The notes below the pieces were generated by a model, which was not told the DNA's origin, made no database searches, and saw only the letters and a program-made list of their open reading frames with translations. From Cardinalis cardinalis (taxonomy: Eukaryota; Chordata; Aves; Passeriformes; Cardinalidae), in assembly GCA_014549065.1 (NCBI GenBank), contig JACDOX010000364.1, forward strand, positions 394,869 through 458,868: DNA of 64,000 bases, written 5' to 3'. The first letter of the stretch is position 1; each line of letters begins with the position of its first letter. Positions 47,443 through 59,029 of this stretch are shown here, one piece after another. Made by a program: the position numbers and the translations under genes.

Positions 47443-48400
47443 GGCCCCGGCCCCGGCCCCCGCCGCCCTCAGGGCGCCGCCAGCACGGCGGGGCCGGCGG
47501 CTCACGCCAATGTTTACCGGGCACTGACTCACGGCGCCCGCCCAGCCCCGCCCACGGCCGCCCGGGGCGGGGCGGCGCGGCCCGGCCCGCGCGGCGCTCC
47601 TGGGACTTGTAGTTCCCGCTCACCACNCCGCCCGCCGCCCTGCCCCCGCCCGAACCACAACTCCCAGCAAGCCCCGCTCTGTTTGCGGAGCGCTCTGCTC
47701 TCGTTGAGTGACGCGCGAGGCCGGCCAACCGCCGCCCGCGGCTTGGTAGTACCTGACCGTATATGGTCAACAACGGCGCGGCCCCCAATGGGAGGGCGGC
47801 GGGGGCGGGCCGCGCGTGGGGCGGGGCCGGGGCGGGGCCGCGCGGTCACGTGGGCACGGGCGGTGTTTACAGTCGGCCGCGTGCGGTTTCCTGTTGACGT
47901 GAGGGAGCGGCGGGGTCGCGCCGGGCCCGGCCTGCCCGGGGGCAGCGCTGCCGCCCCTCGGCACCGCGAACCCCCGCAGGCTCCGCCGTTACCCTCCTGN
48001 AGCCTACGGGGGGTCGGTGGAAACCCCTTGGCTCGTCGCCGCCGTACAGCTCCGCGGCCCGGGAGGCGCTGGAGCAGCAGCCGCTTGGCCCCCGCGCCNT
48101 NNATNCGCGCTAATAAACTATGGGNGCCTTGCCCACCCCCGCCTGGTCCNGTTTCCCCTCAGCCGCAGCGTGTCCGTGCATCGCTGAGGCGGCTGANGGA
48201 GCTNNAGGGAGGGAGAGGCGGCAGCGAAGGAAGGTTCTGGAAGGTGCCGCGGGTTCCCGGCGATGTGAAAGGCTCCTTTGAGAGCCGCAGCCGATGGAGG
48301 CCCGCGGGCAGGCNGGGCGGACAATGGTGGTGCTCAGGGCAAGCAGGCACAGAGCCGCGGTTCAGTGGCCGGGGCTAAGAACNCCAGGGAAAAGAAGAAG
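47443..48400 (-). promoter_or_regulatory. UBALD1: UBALD1 CpG-island promoter
   Basis: A strong CpG island spans exon 1 of UBALD1 and its upstream side (about 46.3-48.4 kb). It has two ZNF143/THAP11-type motifs: ACTACAAGTCCCAG (minus, 47614-47600) and ACCACAACTCCCAGCA (plus, 47654-47669). An E-box TCACGTGG lies at about 47846-47853, and many GGGGCGGGG Sp1-type boxes are present. The island extends about 900 bp beyond the ATG with motifs in both orientations, so rightward transcription is possible, but no + strand exon can be supported. Confidence 0.7.
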
Positions 48401-49896
48401 GGAACTGCCGGCTCCACCTTTCCTGAGCGGAGGTTCTGGGCTGTTTCCTGCCGTTTGGAGAGGTTTAGCCTGGCTGTGCATGCTCACTAACACCTCTGAC
48501 CCTGGCTGGCATTTTGCTGGTGTTTCTGAGCCTTGAGGATTAAATGGCTGAAGCTCAGGCAGGTAATGCACTTGATGAGCGGGGTTTGCAGCCTCCACTG
48601 TGTGGATAGGAATTGCTCTGGTATTGTCCTAAGCGAGTCAGTTTTCCACGTGTTTTTTAGTAACCATTCTGGAGTTACACAACCATTCAGCCTCTCCAAG
48701 CCTTGGAGAATTTCAGGGCCAAGGAGTTTTCCTTGTTCTCTATATCTTACTACCTAGATCCAAGTGAGAGCACAGCTGTACGTGGTGGTGGGACATAACA
48801 AGAGGTGACTGCTCATTTCTTAGAAGGTCAAGACAGCCCCCAGAGAGAGGTGGCACAGGGAGATTTGTAGCCACCAAGGTGTAAATACAGCAGGGAAGAN
48901 TAATGTCCTGAGTGATTACTTTAATCAGAAGGAGCCAGGCATGTTTAGAAACCTTGCAGTTTGGTGTTTGGAGGGAGAAGGGTTGGGTCTGGCCTGGCAG
49001 GGCTTTTGGGAAGGGTTGTAAGCCCTCAGAGCAGGGCAGTGCTTAGGGAGGCAAAGTTCATGGGCTCACCACTCCTGGTGAGCTGTAACTCCGTGTGTGT
49101 AGAACAACCTTGTTGTTCTACATGTACCTGACAAACACAGCGAGTGGCAGCAGGAACAACGCAGACAAAGCACTGGGTAATAAACCCCAAGCAGCTGGAC
49201 TTTGGATGAGCTGCTCTGGTGACCGGGAGCTTTGCAGAGAAACATATTTCCTTGTTTACACGGGTGTGCTCGTAGCTGCCTTCCCAGCAGACATGTCCAA
49301 GGAGGCTCCTGAAGGGCAGCTGGGGGTGGCTGGAGAAAGGTGGCAGTGGGAGCGTGGGTGTCCCTCTGGCCCATCTGCCTCATCCAGGCTGCAGCTCTGT
49401 GGATTATTCTTCTTCATGGGGTTCAAAGGATCCCTGATCTTTTCCTGGGTGGGTTCTGCCAAGCTGGAAGGCAGTGCAGGAGCTGAGGTCTCCTCACCAC
49501 CCCTGGGGCTCTGCAGGCTCCTGGTGGCAGGAGCCCCTGGCCCAGTTTCACCCTGGTCATTCCCAGTTTGACCACTCTCACCCACACCATGATGGCACTC
49601 AGGGTCTCAGGTCCCTTGAACCTTGTGAAAGCATTTTCATCCCTTTCTCACAGAGGACCTCCCATCTTTGTGGCTTTCTTCCCTCATAGTGCTAGCAGAC
49701 CCTGGGGCTGGTAGTACCAAAATGGGGACAAGCACATCTCAGGGAACCCAGAGGTGAAGGTGCAAAACCCACTGGGGTGGCACCACCAGCGTTTGTGGGG
49801 CTGCTGCTGCTCCTTGCAGCTGCCACAGTGCCCTGGGCTGGGGGAGTGCTGCTCCTCCAGCCCACAGGACTCACCTGAGGAGCTGTGGGACCCTGG
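48400..49896. other. Intergenic, no gene recognised
   Basis: Ordinary-composition DNA between the UBALD1 promoter and the first downstream LTR. I see no exon with homology, no RNA gene and no clear repeat. Confidence 0.5.
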
Positions 49897-50507
49897 TGTG
49901 AAAAATGCATATTTTATGATTGGCTTTTCGCAAATATTAAAATGAATATTTATATGTGTTGTGTGAGAAAGTAATGCTGTATTAATTCTCTTAAGTAGTG
50001 TGTTAAATATAGTTTTGGGTTATAAAAAAATGTTAAAATAGAAACTGTGCTATGTAGGATACTTTTTTTAAAGAAAGGACTTGCAGCGAGATAGCAGCCA
50101 CAGGACACCTAAATCTTCAGAGAAAAAGAATCTATTGCCCTCTTAGCAGAAAAAACNAATTTCTTCCCGCCTCGAAGGCGCTGTCAGGATTCAGAGGAAG
50201 AAGTTGAGGGTGACCAGACAGAATCCTGTGTTTGAATGGAATTTATGCAGCATGTATGAGGTGTATGAATATGCAACAGGCTGTTGTTTTTAAGGGTTAA
50301 TCCTTTGTTAACGTGGGTCCTTTTTCGGGCTCGTGCTGCCCAGAAAAGGTACCTGGACGGCTGTAACTCTTTGTCTCCATTGTCTCATATTGTCCTAATT
50401 CAAATTGTCCAAATTATTATTACTCTAATTATATTACTATTTTTTTAACCATTTTATTACTATGCAACTATTAAAATTTTAAAAACAAGTGATTGGTGTT
50501 TTTCACA
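49897..50507 (+). mobile_element. Solo LTR of an endogenous retrovirus (ERVL-like)
   Basis: The 611 bp AT-rich element has perfect inverted ends TGTGAAAAA..TTTTTCACA. The inside is well preserved and has the look of a young songbird LTR family (for example TAAGTAGTGTGTTAAATATAG). It contains only one N (50157), unlike other LTRs here. The flanks CCTGG and CTGCT do not match, so no target duplication is confirmed. There are no viral genes beside it. Class is inferred from resemblance. Confidence 0.82.
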
Positions 50508-50825
50508 CTGCTGAGGGCTGGCAGGGCAGCCCTGCTCCCTGCCCTGGGCCATCCTCTCCTTCCCGTGCTGCTGGCAGCGGCCCTTGCTGGGATGGAGGAG
50601 GCCGCGGTGCAGTATCCTGCCTTTGTGTCCCACGGGCCAGGCAGGGGCAAGGGAGCTGCTGCCCTCCAGCTCTGCTCGCCCCGGGCCCTGGGATTTGGGG
50701 CGGAAGGGCTGAGCCCCGCCCTGGCACACCGCTGCTGTTGTCACTGTGTGTCACACACGGCTCACGGAGCAGGGCCCTCCGGGACAGACTCCCCAGCAAA
50801 AGCCCCTGCCCTCCTCCCAGGAGTT

Positions 50826-51259
50826 TGCAGTTTATTGCAGCCCCGAGATACGTGAAAAGTCTCTGTTTCGGCCTGCACGTTCGAAGAATGAGTCGGAGTT
50901 CTTCAGTTCTCGGTCTCAGAGTTGTTTATTGTATCCTGTCTATAAAAATTTTTCTCCTGTCCTGCCGAGGTCTGCTCAGCANGACAGTCAGAGGCACTCT
51001 GCCTGCCCCCGGGGCGNTGTTATCTCTTTATACTACAAACTACNTANACAATGTTTACAATTACTTTCTAATACCTTTCACCTNTGTTAGACAGTGAGCT
51101 TCNACTCTAAACNAATCNAAAAGTGCCAACATCACAGCAGAAGATGGAGGTAGAGAAGAAAAGCTGGACACGCCCAAGTCCCTCCGTCTTGTCCCCAAAA
51201 CCCCAATTCTAAAAACCCCCAAATCTACTTTTTCACTTAGTGATAGTTTTATTATTACA
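50826..51259 (-). mobile_element. LTR of an endogenous retrovirus, reverse orientation
   Basis: Read on the minus strand it starts TGTAATAATAAAAC and ends AATAAACTGCA. It has a TATA box (TATAAAG, 51033-51027) and AATAAA hexamers at 50930-50925 and 50836-50831, the spacing expected for a promoter/R/U5 order. Ns cluster at 51018-51117. There is no matching flanking duplication, and sequence on the 51.3-51.6 kb side may be internal remnant, so the element may be a truncated provirus rather than a clean solo LTR. Confidence 0.65.
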
Positions 51260-51620
51260 CTACTTAAACTTCTGTGNCTTTCAGGTCCTCATACAAAGTT
51301 GGTAATTTGCTCCATGGGTCATTATCAAACCCACAGGTGTTCTGGGCTGTGTGCCAGGGTCTCTGAGCCCTCTGGACACCCAGAGGGATGTCCTGAGTTC
51401 TGACACCCTCCCCGATGGCAGCAGCCCCCACGGGGCCCGACAGCTTCCTCAGAGCGCTCTGGAGAGCCCGGCAGGGACCTTCCCGAGACCTCCGGCTGCA
51501 GCTTCCTGGGCTGTGTGCCAACACCCCCTTCCCGAGACCTCCGGCTGCAGCTTCCTGGGCAGAGCCAACCCCCGGCGGTGGGGCCGGGCTCTCCCTGCTT
51601 AACCCACATGGCACCGGGCT
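51260..51620 (-). repeat. Possible ERV internal remnant with 49-bp tandem duplication
   Basis: It adjoins the 5' side of the reverse LTR. A minus-strand frame here ends a few bases before the LTR (…PTLYEDLK..TEV-stop), as a decayed retroelement ORF might, but I cannot assign it to a viral gene. Within it, CCTTCCCGAGACCTCCGGCT occurs at 51478 and 51527, part of a 34-bp match repeated at 49 bp. Confidence 0.4.
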
Positions 51621-51639
51621 CCTAGCTGCTCAGGGAGTC

Positions 51640-51705
51640 TGGGCTTGCAGTGAGATGATCTTTAGTGTCCCTTCCAACCCAAACCATTCTAGGATTCCAT
51701 GAATC
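51640..51705 (+). repeat. CR1 LINE 3'-tail fragment
   Basis: The piece TGAGATGATCTTTAGTGTCCC..CCATTCTAGGATTCCATGAAT is the last 60 bp of a CR1 element. Confidence 0.8.
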
Positions 51706-52141
51706 TATCCCAAAAAAAGCTCTGGGGCAGCTGNCTCTGGATGCCTCTCTGAGCAGGAAAAGGGCAGGATGCTCTCAGTGCTCAGGTTGTGGGAGGAAAG
51801 GGAGAGGGACTCTCATCTTCAAATTCCCCTCNTCGGCTGCTTCATGGTGCAAACACTACTCTGCTTTGCCCCCAGGCTGGCTACCAGTTCTCAGGACAGC
51901 ACAGGGAGATGGACCCACTGATCTTTGCTGTGCCCAGTCTGCTCCAGTGCTGAGCCCCAAATTGGAGGCTGGGGCTGCTGGCCTGCAGAGTGAGGCCTCG
52001 GGGTTGTGGATTCACCCTGCTCAGTTTGGGGCTGCTGGTGGCTGTTCACATCATCCCACTGCTGCCAGGGCACTGCCCACAGCTTGTTCCTGTGGCTGTG
52101 CAGGCAGGGAGCCCTGGACATGCCCTGGGCCAGCACACGTG

Positions 52142-52304
52142 TCCCTGTGATGGTCAGCAGGCTCTATCCCTCCCTGTGATGGTCAGCAGGCTCCATCCTG
52201 TCCCTGTGATGGTCAGCAGGCTCCATCCTGTCCCTGTGGCGGTCAGCAGGCTCCATCCCTGTCCCTGTGGTGGTCAGCAGGCTCCATCCTGTCCCTGTCC
52301 CTGT
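52142..52304. repeat. 30-bp minisatellite, 5 copies
   Basis: Units of TCCCTGTGATGGTCAGCAGG..CTCCATCCTG start near 52142, 52171, 52201, 52231 and 52262. Because 30 is a multiple of three they form a repetitive open frame on the minus strand, which I treat as an artefact. Confidence 0.95.
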
Positions 52305-53580
52305 TAGAGAAACCCTTGCAGAGAGGCTGCATGAGCAAGAGGCACCAGCACTCCAGGTTCCAGAGGGTCCTGGGGGACACAGCAGAGCGTTCCCAGGCAC
52401 AGTTACTGCCAAGGCGCTGCCAGAGCCTCAGGCTCCCCTGTGCCAGGTGCAGGGTATTCATCTCTCGTGGTTGGCCAGCAGGACTTGTTGCTCATTCCCT
52501 ACTNTTCCCCTGTCCTCCTTCCCAGCCCTGCTGCACAATGGGATGCAGAAGAGCAGGGTCTGCTCCTGTCCTCACCCCCAGCGTGTGTTGCCCTGCATCC
52601 CGTGCCTCCTCCACCCCTCTGGCTGTGTTCTAGTAACTGTCCGGAAGCACGTTTTGCCTGGGGATTGTTTGCTTTTTCCTGCTGGGCGTGTTTTAGTTTG
52701 TGTTTACAGCCAGCAAATTCCACCCACTGCCTGCTCACTTGCTATCACAAAATCCTCCCGTGCTGGCAGGCTCTGCTCCCTGCTCCATCCCATTTCCCTA
52801 AATCCCAGCNCTCTTCCCTGCTCCTTAGGCTAATTTAAGGGATTTCACATGTGCCACCTCAGCTCCTTCATGTCTTCCAGTGATTCCCAACTCCACTGCT
52901 GGGAATTTGGGTCCCCAGTTCCTTTGCAGTGTGTGTGCAGGGAGGCACTTCCCATCGCAGGGAGGGGCTTTTCTCTGTTCTCGGTGCCAGAGGGGACAGG
53001 GCTCAGTCTTGGGACATTGGTGGCTTTTTCGTGCCTCTTCCTCCGCGCCATCCTCCTGACTGTTCTGTTCCACATGTGAGGCAGCCCGTGGCCATTCCCT
53101 GTCCTCACATCCAAACCTCAGGCTTCTCCATTTGCTTTCATGTGTGGATTGCCTGTGAGGGGAGAACCCAGAAAGGAGAGGCAGATCACCTTCTTTCCTG
53201 CTGGCTTTGAGCCTCAGCCAGTAGCAGGTCCCACCTCTGGGAGCTGCCCTGGATAGTTCTCCCTGGGCATCCCTGTGTACAATGTGTCTCTCTGGGCATC
53301 TCCCCTGTGCCAGATGTGTCCCTGGGAATCCCCTCCGTGCATCCCTGTGCAGAGCATGGCCTTGGGCTTCTCCCTCTGCATCCCTGTGCAAGGGGTGTCC
53401 CTGGGCATCCATCCTCCCTGTGCTTCCCTGCACAGGATGTGTCCTCCAGCGTTCCTGTGTGAGCCTCCCACGGCTTCTCCATCTAAGGTGTGTCCCTGGT
53501 GATCTCCATGTCCATGCCCGGGTCCCTGCCATGCAGAGTGCCCCATGCCCATCCTTGGGCCCACTCCTGTTCCCATCCTT
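52305..53580. other. Intergenic, low-complexity second half
   Basis: No gene recognised. From about 53250 to 53480 there are degenerate repeats of a CATCCCTGTGCA..TGTGTCCCTGGG type that lead into the heptamer array. Confidence 0.5.
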
Positions 53581-53589
53581 GTTTTTCTA

Positions 53590-53719
53590 CCCTATCCCCA
53601 TTCTCATCCCTATTTCCATTTCCATTCCCATTCCCCATCCCATTCCCATCTCTATTCCCATTCCCCATTCCCCATTCCCCATTCCCCATTCCCCATTCCC
53701 CATTCCCCATTCCCCATTC
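53590..53719. repeat. (CCCCATT)n satellite at gap edge
   Basis: Imperfect CCCATT/TTCCCA repeats become a pure 7-bp CCCCATT array from about 53658 to the first N at 53720. The array probably extends into the gap. Confidence 0.97.
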
Positions 53720-54280
53720 NNNNNNNNNNNNNNNNNNNNNNNNNNNNNNNNNNNNNNNNNNNNNNNNNNNNNNNNNNNNNNNNNNNNNNNNNNNNNNNNN
53801 NNNNNNNNNNNNNNNNNNNNNNNNNNNNNNNNNNNNNNNNNNNNNNNNNNNNNNNNNNNNNNNNNNNNNNNNNNNNNNNNNNNNNNNNNNNNNNNNNNNN
53901 NNNNNNNNNNNNNNNNNNNNNNNNNNNNNNNNNNNNNNNNNNNNNNNNNNNNNNNNNNNNNNNNNNNNNNNNNNNNNNNNNNNNNNNNNNNNNNNNNNNN
54001 NNNNNNNNNNNNNNNNNNNNNNNNNNNNNNNNNNNNNNNNNNNNNNNNNNNNNNNNNNNNNNNNNNNNNNNNNNNNNNNNNNNNNNNNNNNNNNNNNNNN
54101 NNNNNNNNNNNNNNNNNNNNNNNNNNNNNNNNNNNNNNNNNNNNNNNNNNNNNNNNNNNNNNNNNNNNNNNNNNNNNNNNNNNNNNNNNNNNNNNNNNNN
54201 NNNNNNNNNNNNNNNNNNNNNNNNNNNNNNNNNNNNNNNNNNNNNNNNNNNNNNNNNNNNNNNNNNNNNNNNNNNNNNNN
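53720..54280. other. Assembly gap (561 N), probable site of MGRN1 exon 1
   Basis: The gap is bounded by the heptamer array on the left and GC-rich DNA with GGATGGATG repeats on the right. The expected MGRN1 first coding exon and promoter are not found elsewhere between UBALD1 and MGRN1 exon 2, so they most likely lie here. This is inferred from absence. Confidence 0.6.
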
Positions 54281-57200
54281 CGGACAGGCCGTGGGTGGAT
54301 GGATGGATGTCCGTGGGCAGAGCGGTGGCTCCGGGCCGGCTCTGCCCGGGGCTCGGTGCCCTGCTCTCCGTGCCCGGCTCTCCGTGCCCGGCATGCAGGC
54401 CTCAGCTGTCCCGCTGTCCGCGCCGCCTGGCGCTGTCACCGCCCGTGCTGCCGGGGTGCTGAGGGTGCTCCGGGACCGCTCCCCGCGATGGGAGTGCGGC
54501 CTCAGCGAGCCGCTGGTCCCGGGCGGCTCTGCCGGTAAAGGGCAGCGCGGCGGAGTTCCCTGGGACAGGGAGCAGAATGGGGGCTGGTTGAGAACACGAT
54601 GGCCAAATTTCCNTTAAACTCCTTAAAATGGCAGTGGCTGTCACCTCGGAGCTGTTGGGCTGACACAGCCTGCTGGGTGTCTGTTTTGCACNGGGAGTTG
54701 TTCTGAGGGCTTGTGGAGAGTTGGGTGCCACTTGTGTGCAGGTGGGATGAGCCCGTGACTCACCTTGTCTTGGCTGGCTTTTGAGATTGACCAGCTTTAA
54801 CTTGTTTAAAGAGTTTTACTTATTCTTCTCAGGAAACAAATGGTCAGGGAAATTCAGGTGCTCTTCCCCCCTGCAATATCTGTTTGCTTGCAATTTTTTC
54901 TCGGTTTTGGTTCTGTCAGGGATTTTCCAGGCAGGCTGAAGAATTTGCAGAGCGGCAGTTTGGGTCCCCTCAGTCTCAGATACANAGACTTTCCATTCAG
55001 AGATTCAAGTCCTGTGCGTGTCCATGACCTGCTGGCTGTGACATCCTCAGAGGGGGCCAGGACTCCTGTTTGATTTGGAGGGGGTGCAGGATCATCTCAA
55101 ATAGAGTCCTGTCGTCATTACACCTTGTCTTNTTGCAGGTTGGCTTTCAGCAGGAATGGTGGTGTGGAGGAAGTGGAAGGGGGAAACCTGCCTAGAAATG
55201 TCCAACAGCTGTGTTNGCTCTCTTAGAAAACATAACTGCCATTTTTTAGGGGTTTGGGAGTTAGGTTTTTGGGCAGCTGGGAAAGGCAAGTGTCACAGTT
55301 TGGCTGCAGTAGGATCAGTGTGTGACAGCATTTTAGATAAAGAGAGGATTAATTATAACCATCATATGCAATGGACACTAAACTTCTTTCACATCACCAT
55401 CCTGTTGTTCCTGTGCTGCTGAACTGGAAGTTAATGGTGTGTTGGGTTTGGGGCTTGTCAAGGTAGCCCCATCCCCCTCCTGAGGTTGGGTTTNTGTGTT
55501 ACCAGGCTCCCTGGAAGGGGATCTGTGGACCATAATGCTCCCAAAGAGTGTTTCACGTGTGAGACCTCCCTTGTAGAACTGAACAGCCAATGCTTTCAAA
55601 CAGCTGGTTAAATAAAAATATTTGTATTTCCTACAAAGGCTCTGGGTGCAATTAGAGGCTTGTTAATTCTCTGTGGCATTTTCTTGTGCCCTTTCTGAAA
55701 GCTGGTGTTAAGCCAGGGCTTTCTCTTGACATATTTTGGGTTTATCTAACAAGGATCCTCNTGACTTTGGGGAGAGAGGAGCTGTTCAAGCTCTAGGCAG
55801 AAGAGGAGGTGGTGAGCACCTCTGGGCTGGAGGTTCAAAGCCCAGAGCAGNGAGGGCTGTCAGGATGGCAGCTCCCCTCCCTCCCTCAGGGTGTTAGAGG
55901 GACAGTGTCCTTTGGGGTCCTGCCATCTCCAGAGGGAGTGTCTTGGAGATGGNAGGGTTGGGACCAAACCTGGCAGTGAGCATGACTGGAAGTGAGTGGG
56001 TATGGTTTGGATTTCAGGAAGCAAGCTGGAAGTAGTGCAAGCTGTTCTTGGGCTAAATGTTTGCTAATTGTTATTAACTGTGAGCCCTGTGTGGAGGAAG
56101 CTGGTTTTCCATGGGCTGTGTTGGGTGTGTGTGCTGGAGAGTGAGCCTGACTCGCACTCCTGGCTCTGAGATTACCCCTGACAGGCTGGAACAAGTGGAG
56201 AGGGAGCATTCCCTGAGGTCACCCATCCTGTGTGCAGCCCTGTCCTTCTCCTTTTCCATTCCATCCCTCCTTGTCTCTGGTTCCAGCAGGTCTTGACTCN
56301 CTACAAATGTCTGCTCAGCTGCTGTCCGTGGTTGGCATCAGCTGGGTTTGATGAGGGAGCAAATCCCCCCTCCCAAGGACACACTGTGCTAGGAAACAAA
56401 CCCTAAATACAGGTAAATACCTAAATCCAGGTGTTCTGGCTGTGATTTCAGCCTGCCTGTGGAGAGGGACACNGTGGCTGAGCCTTGTTGGGTCACAGCT
56501 GGTTGCAAAGGAAGAGGTGAATATTCACTTCTCCTTTATTGCCTTTTGATGTGGTTGTTGCTGTGTCAGTCACGTGCCCTGGCGAGGATGGAGCAGGTTC
56601 CTGAGGAATCCACCTTGGTGTGCCTGAGCCAGTCCTCAGTGAACAGGGTGTTTATCAGCTTTGTTGGAAATTGTNTGCAGTTTTGTAGTCAGAAATCCTC
56701 AGAAAGTGCCCTGCTTCTTCCTCCAAGGCTCTGGGTGGGTATCATGTACATTTTTCCTCATGCATCTGGATGGCTGAGGCTGCTGTAAGGTGATACCGAA
56801 TTTCCTTGTCTGACCCTCTTTGCTGGTACCTTTTAACCAAAATTTCTTGCTTTATGGAGCTCATGCTGGCATTGTGCCTGCCTGACGGGTTGGGAGGAAG
56901 GCCTGGTTTGTACANGAGAGTAAGTGCTCTGTGAAACAGGCTAAAAATGGGTATTTTTTCCCCTGTTTAGCAGGGAAGAGTTGTNATCTCTGTGGTGCTT
57001 CAGTGCTTGGAGCAGTGGAAGGATCTGCCNTGCCCCTACTGCTGTGGAACAGAGAGCAGTGCCCCAGTGCTCCCCACAGCTCTGCTCCTGTCCCGTGAGC
57101 TCCTCTGCAGCACAGAGCACGTGNCCCTGGGATGGCTCTTGAAGAGGATTCCCTGGAGATTCCTGGGTGGAGAAAAAGGAAGTGGATTGCTCNTCTCTGA

Positions 57201-59029
57201 AAATGAACTGCTTTGTTGTTTGGGAATGAGGATTTAATCAAAGAAAGTGGTTTTAAACAGGAGAAGAGTATCCAGAGTCACACCCAGTCCATCTCTGTGC
57301 TGCNGGGTACCATGACAGGGCCACTGTCCCTCTGTGCTGGTTCAGGCTGTGCCTGGGACTGTGCTGTCACTCTGCCATGGTGGTGACTGGCTGGCTGAGT
57401 AATTAAACAGAACCCAATTTCTATCACTTCACTGTTAATTGCATTAATGGTGAGAAGCCTANATGGGCACCTAAATGCTTTCTGTTAATGAACATTGTGA
57501 CACAGCCATGCTGTGATGGGATTACAGCTGTGCTCAGCCTCCTGGAGGTTGTGTCCCTTCCCAGCTTGTCTCTTGTGCATCACATCCATGTCTTGCATGG
57601 ATATGGGATTAGGGAGAGGTAATTATGACTGGACAATCTGGTGCTTAATGCTGGTGCAATTATGATGATAAACCCCCAGCACTATGTTGTACTAAATATA
57701 AAGTGTTTTGGTGTCATTTGGTGCCTTGGAGGAGCCTTGGGTTCCAGTTTGGTTTTGCATGGGACAAATGAATGAGTCAGACTTGGCTGTTCTGTCCCAC
57801 TGTCCCAGTTTTTCCAGCCACTGTAAAGTTTTCCACCACAACAATTCCTCTCACAGCCACTGCTTGGGCTTCATCTACTTCACTTGGTCATGTTCTCTTT
57901 TATCTCATGCTGCTCTGTGCTTTGTGCTGATTTACTCTGGGGAAGTGAAGCCACAGTTTTTCTTTGTTCTGGCATTTTTATCCTTTTCCATCCTTTTTTA
58001 TTTATGTGTAATTCTTTCCTGGTCAGTGTGTCACTGCATTTTCCTGGAGGGTTTCTGTTTGTAGCAGTTCTGTGGAGGATCAGTCCAAGGACTTTTTGCT
58101 TTTTCTTTTTCCTGACAAAGAGGATGGCTCTTAGCATTCTCCTTGTGCCCATAGCTACAGAGCTGTGTGTAAAGCTGGCCTTGGAGCACCTGCTTAGGGT
58201 GGTTTTATTGCCTGGGGGAACATATGGCAACACGGTTCCAGAGGCATGATAGCCTGGCTAAAGTTCTAAAGCTCTCTTTGTGCTGGNTTTGGAAATGGAA
58301 CCTAGAATATATATGCAGGCCTGCTAGAGCCACTAAAAATCCTAAATGTCACAGTGACTGCAAAAGAGGANGCCTCATATTTTCCATCTGGAAGTTTCCT
58401 TTTCATTTTAGTCCCTGGTGTGATATTTAAGAAATGCTTTCTTAAAATGTTCTGCCTCCAACTTGGGCAAACTCTGAGGTGCTTGTGATGGAGGTTGAGA
58501 GGATTAATGCATAACTTTGGTCTTACCTTGAGGGCTCTGAACTTCGGGTGTCATTGTAGCAAGAGCTTTCTGAAAGCTTGCAANAGAATATCTTTTTTTA
58601 GCTGCTGAAAACTGTGTTATAAATTTGTGGAGACAGTTTGCTGCCATTCTGGTTTGTTTGGCTGTTGAGACCTCGTGTGTGTGGCAGTTCTTGTGTGTGC
58701 AGCAGCAGTGGCAGAGCCTCGGGCTTGTTCTGTGTGTTCCCTCTGAGCACCTCAGAGTGGTTTTCCCTGTGCTCCTCGTGCCTGGCACTGTGTTTCTTGT
58801 TTGCTTGTGAAGGAAGTGCCTCGGGGAGAAAAACCTCTCCTTCACGTGGCAGGAGGTGACTTAGCAGGAAGATGAAGAGAGTTCAGTCTGAATGTGGAAC
58901 TGAAGCTGTGATTCCAGCTACTGTATTTGTGAGAAATCCCAACAATTTGGTAGAGATATCAAAAATAGTTCTTAGTGGAGCAGTGACAGTGTGGCAGGTG
59001 CCTTGAACGTGCTGGTTTTGTGTCTGGNT

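Noticed and set aside
47443..47532. N-terminal extension of UBALD1 to 47532
   Set aside because: The frame is open but its first codon is GTG, with no ATG upstream of 47442 in frame.
46885..48378. 497-codon + strand frame across the UBALD1 promoter
   Set aside because: CpG-island composition (Arg/Pro/Gly/Ala), antisense to UBALD1 exon 1 and containing several ambiguous codons. There is no conserved domain.
52142..52412. Repeat-protein-like frame with DHHRDRMEPA units
   Set aside because: Produced by a 30-bp minisatellite; no start context, homology or splice sites.
53282..54617. Several 300-400-codon frames over 53.3-54.6 kb
   Set aside because: They exist only because they cross 561 Ns and the heptamer repeat.
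57700..58250. 118-121-codon hydrophobic frames near 58 kb
   Set aside because: T-rich sequence gives Phe/Leu/Cys-rich frames on one strand; no splice signals, homology or start context, and it lies in MGRN1 intron 1.
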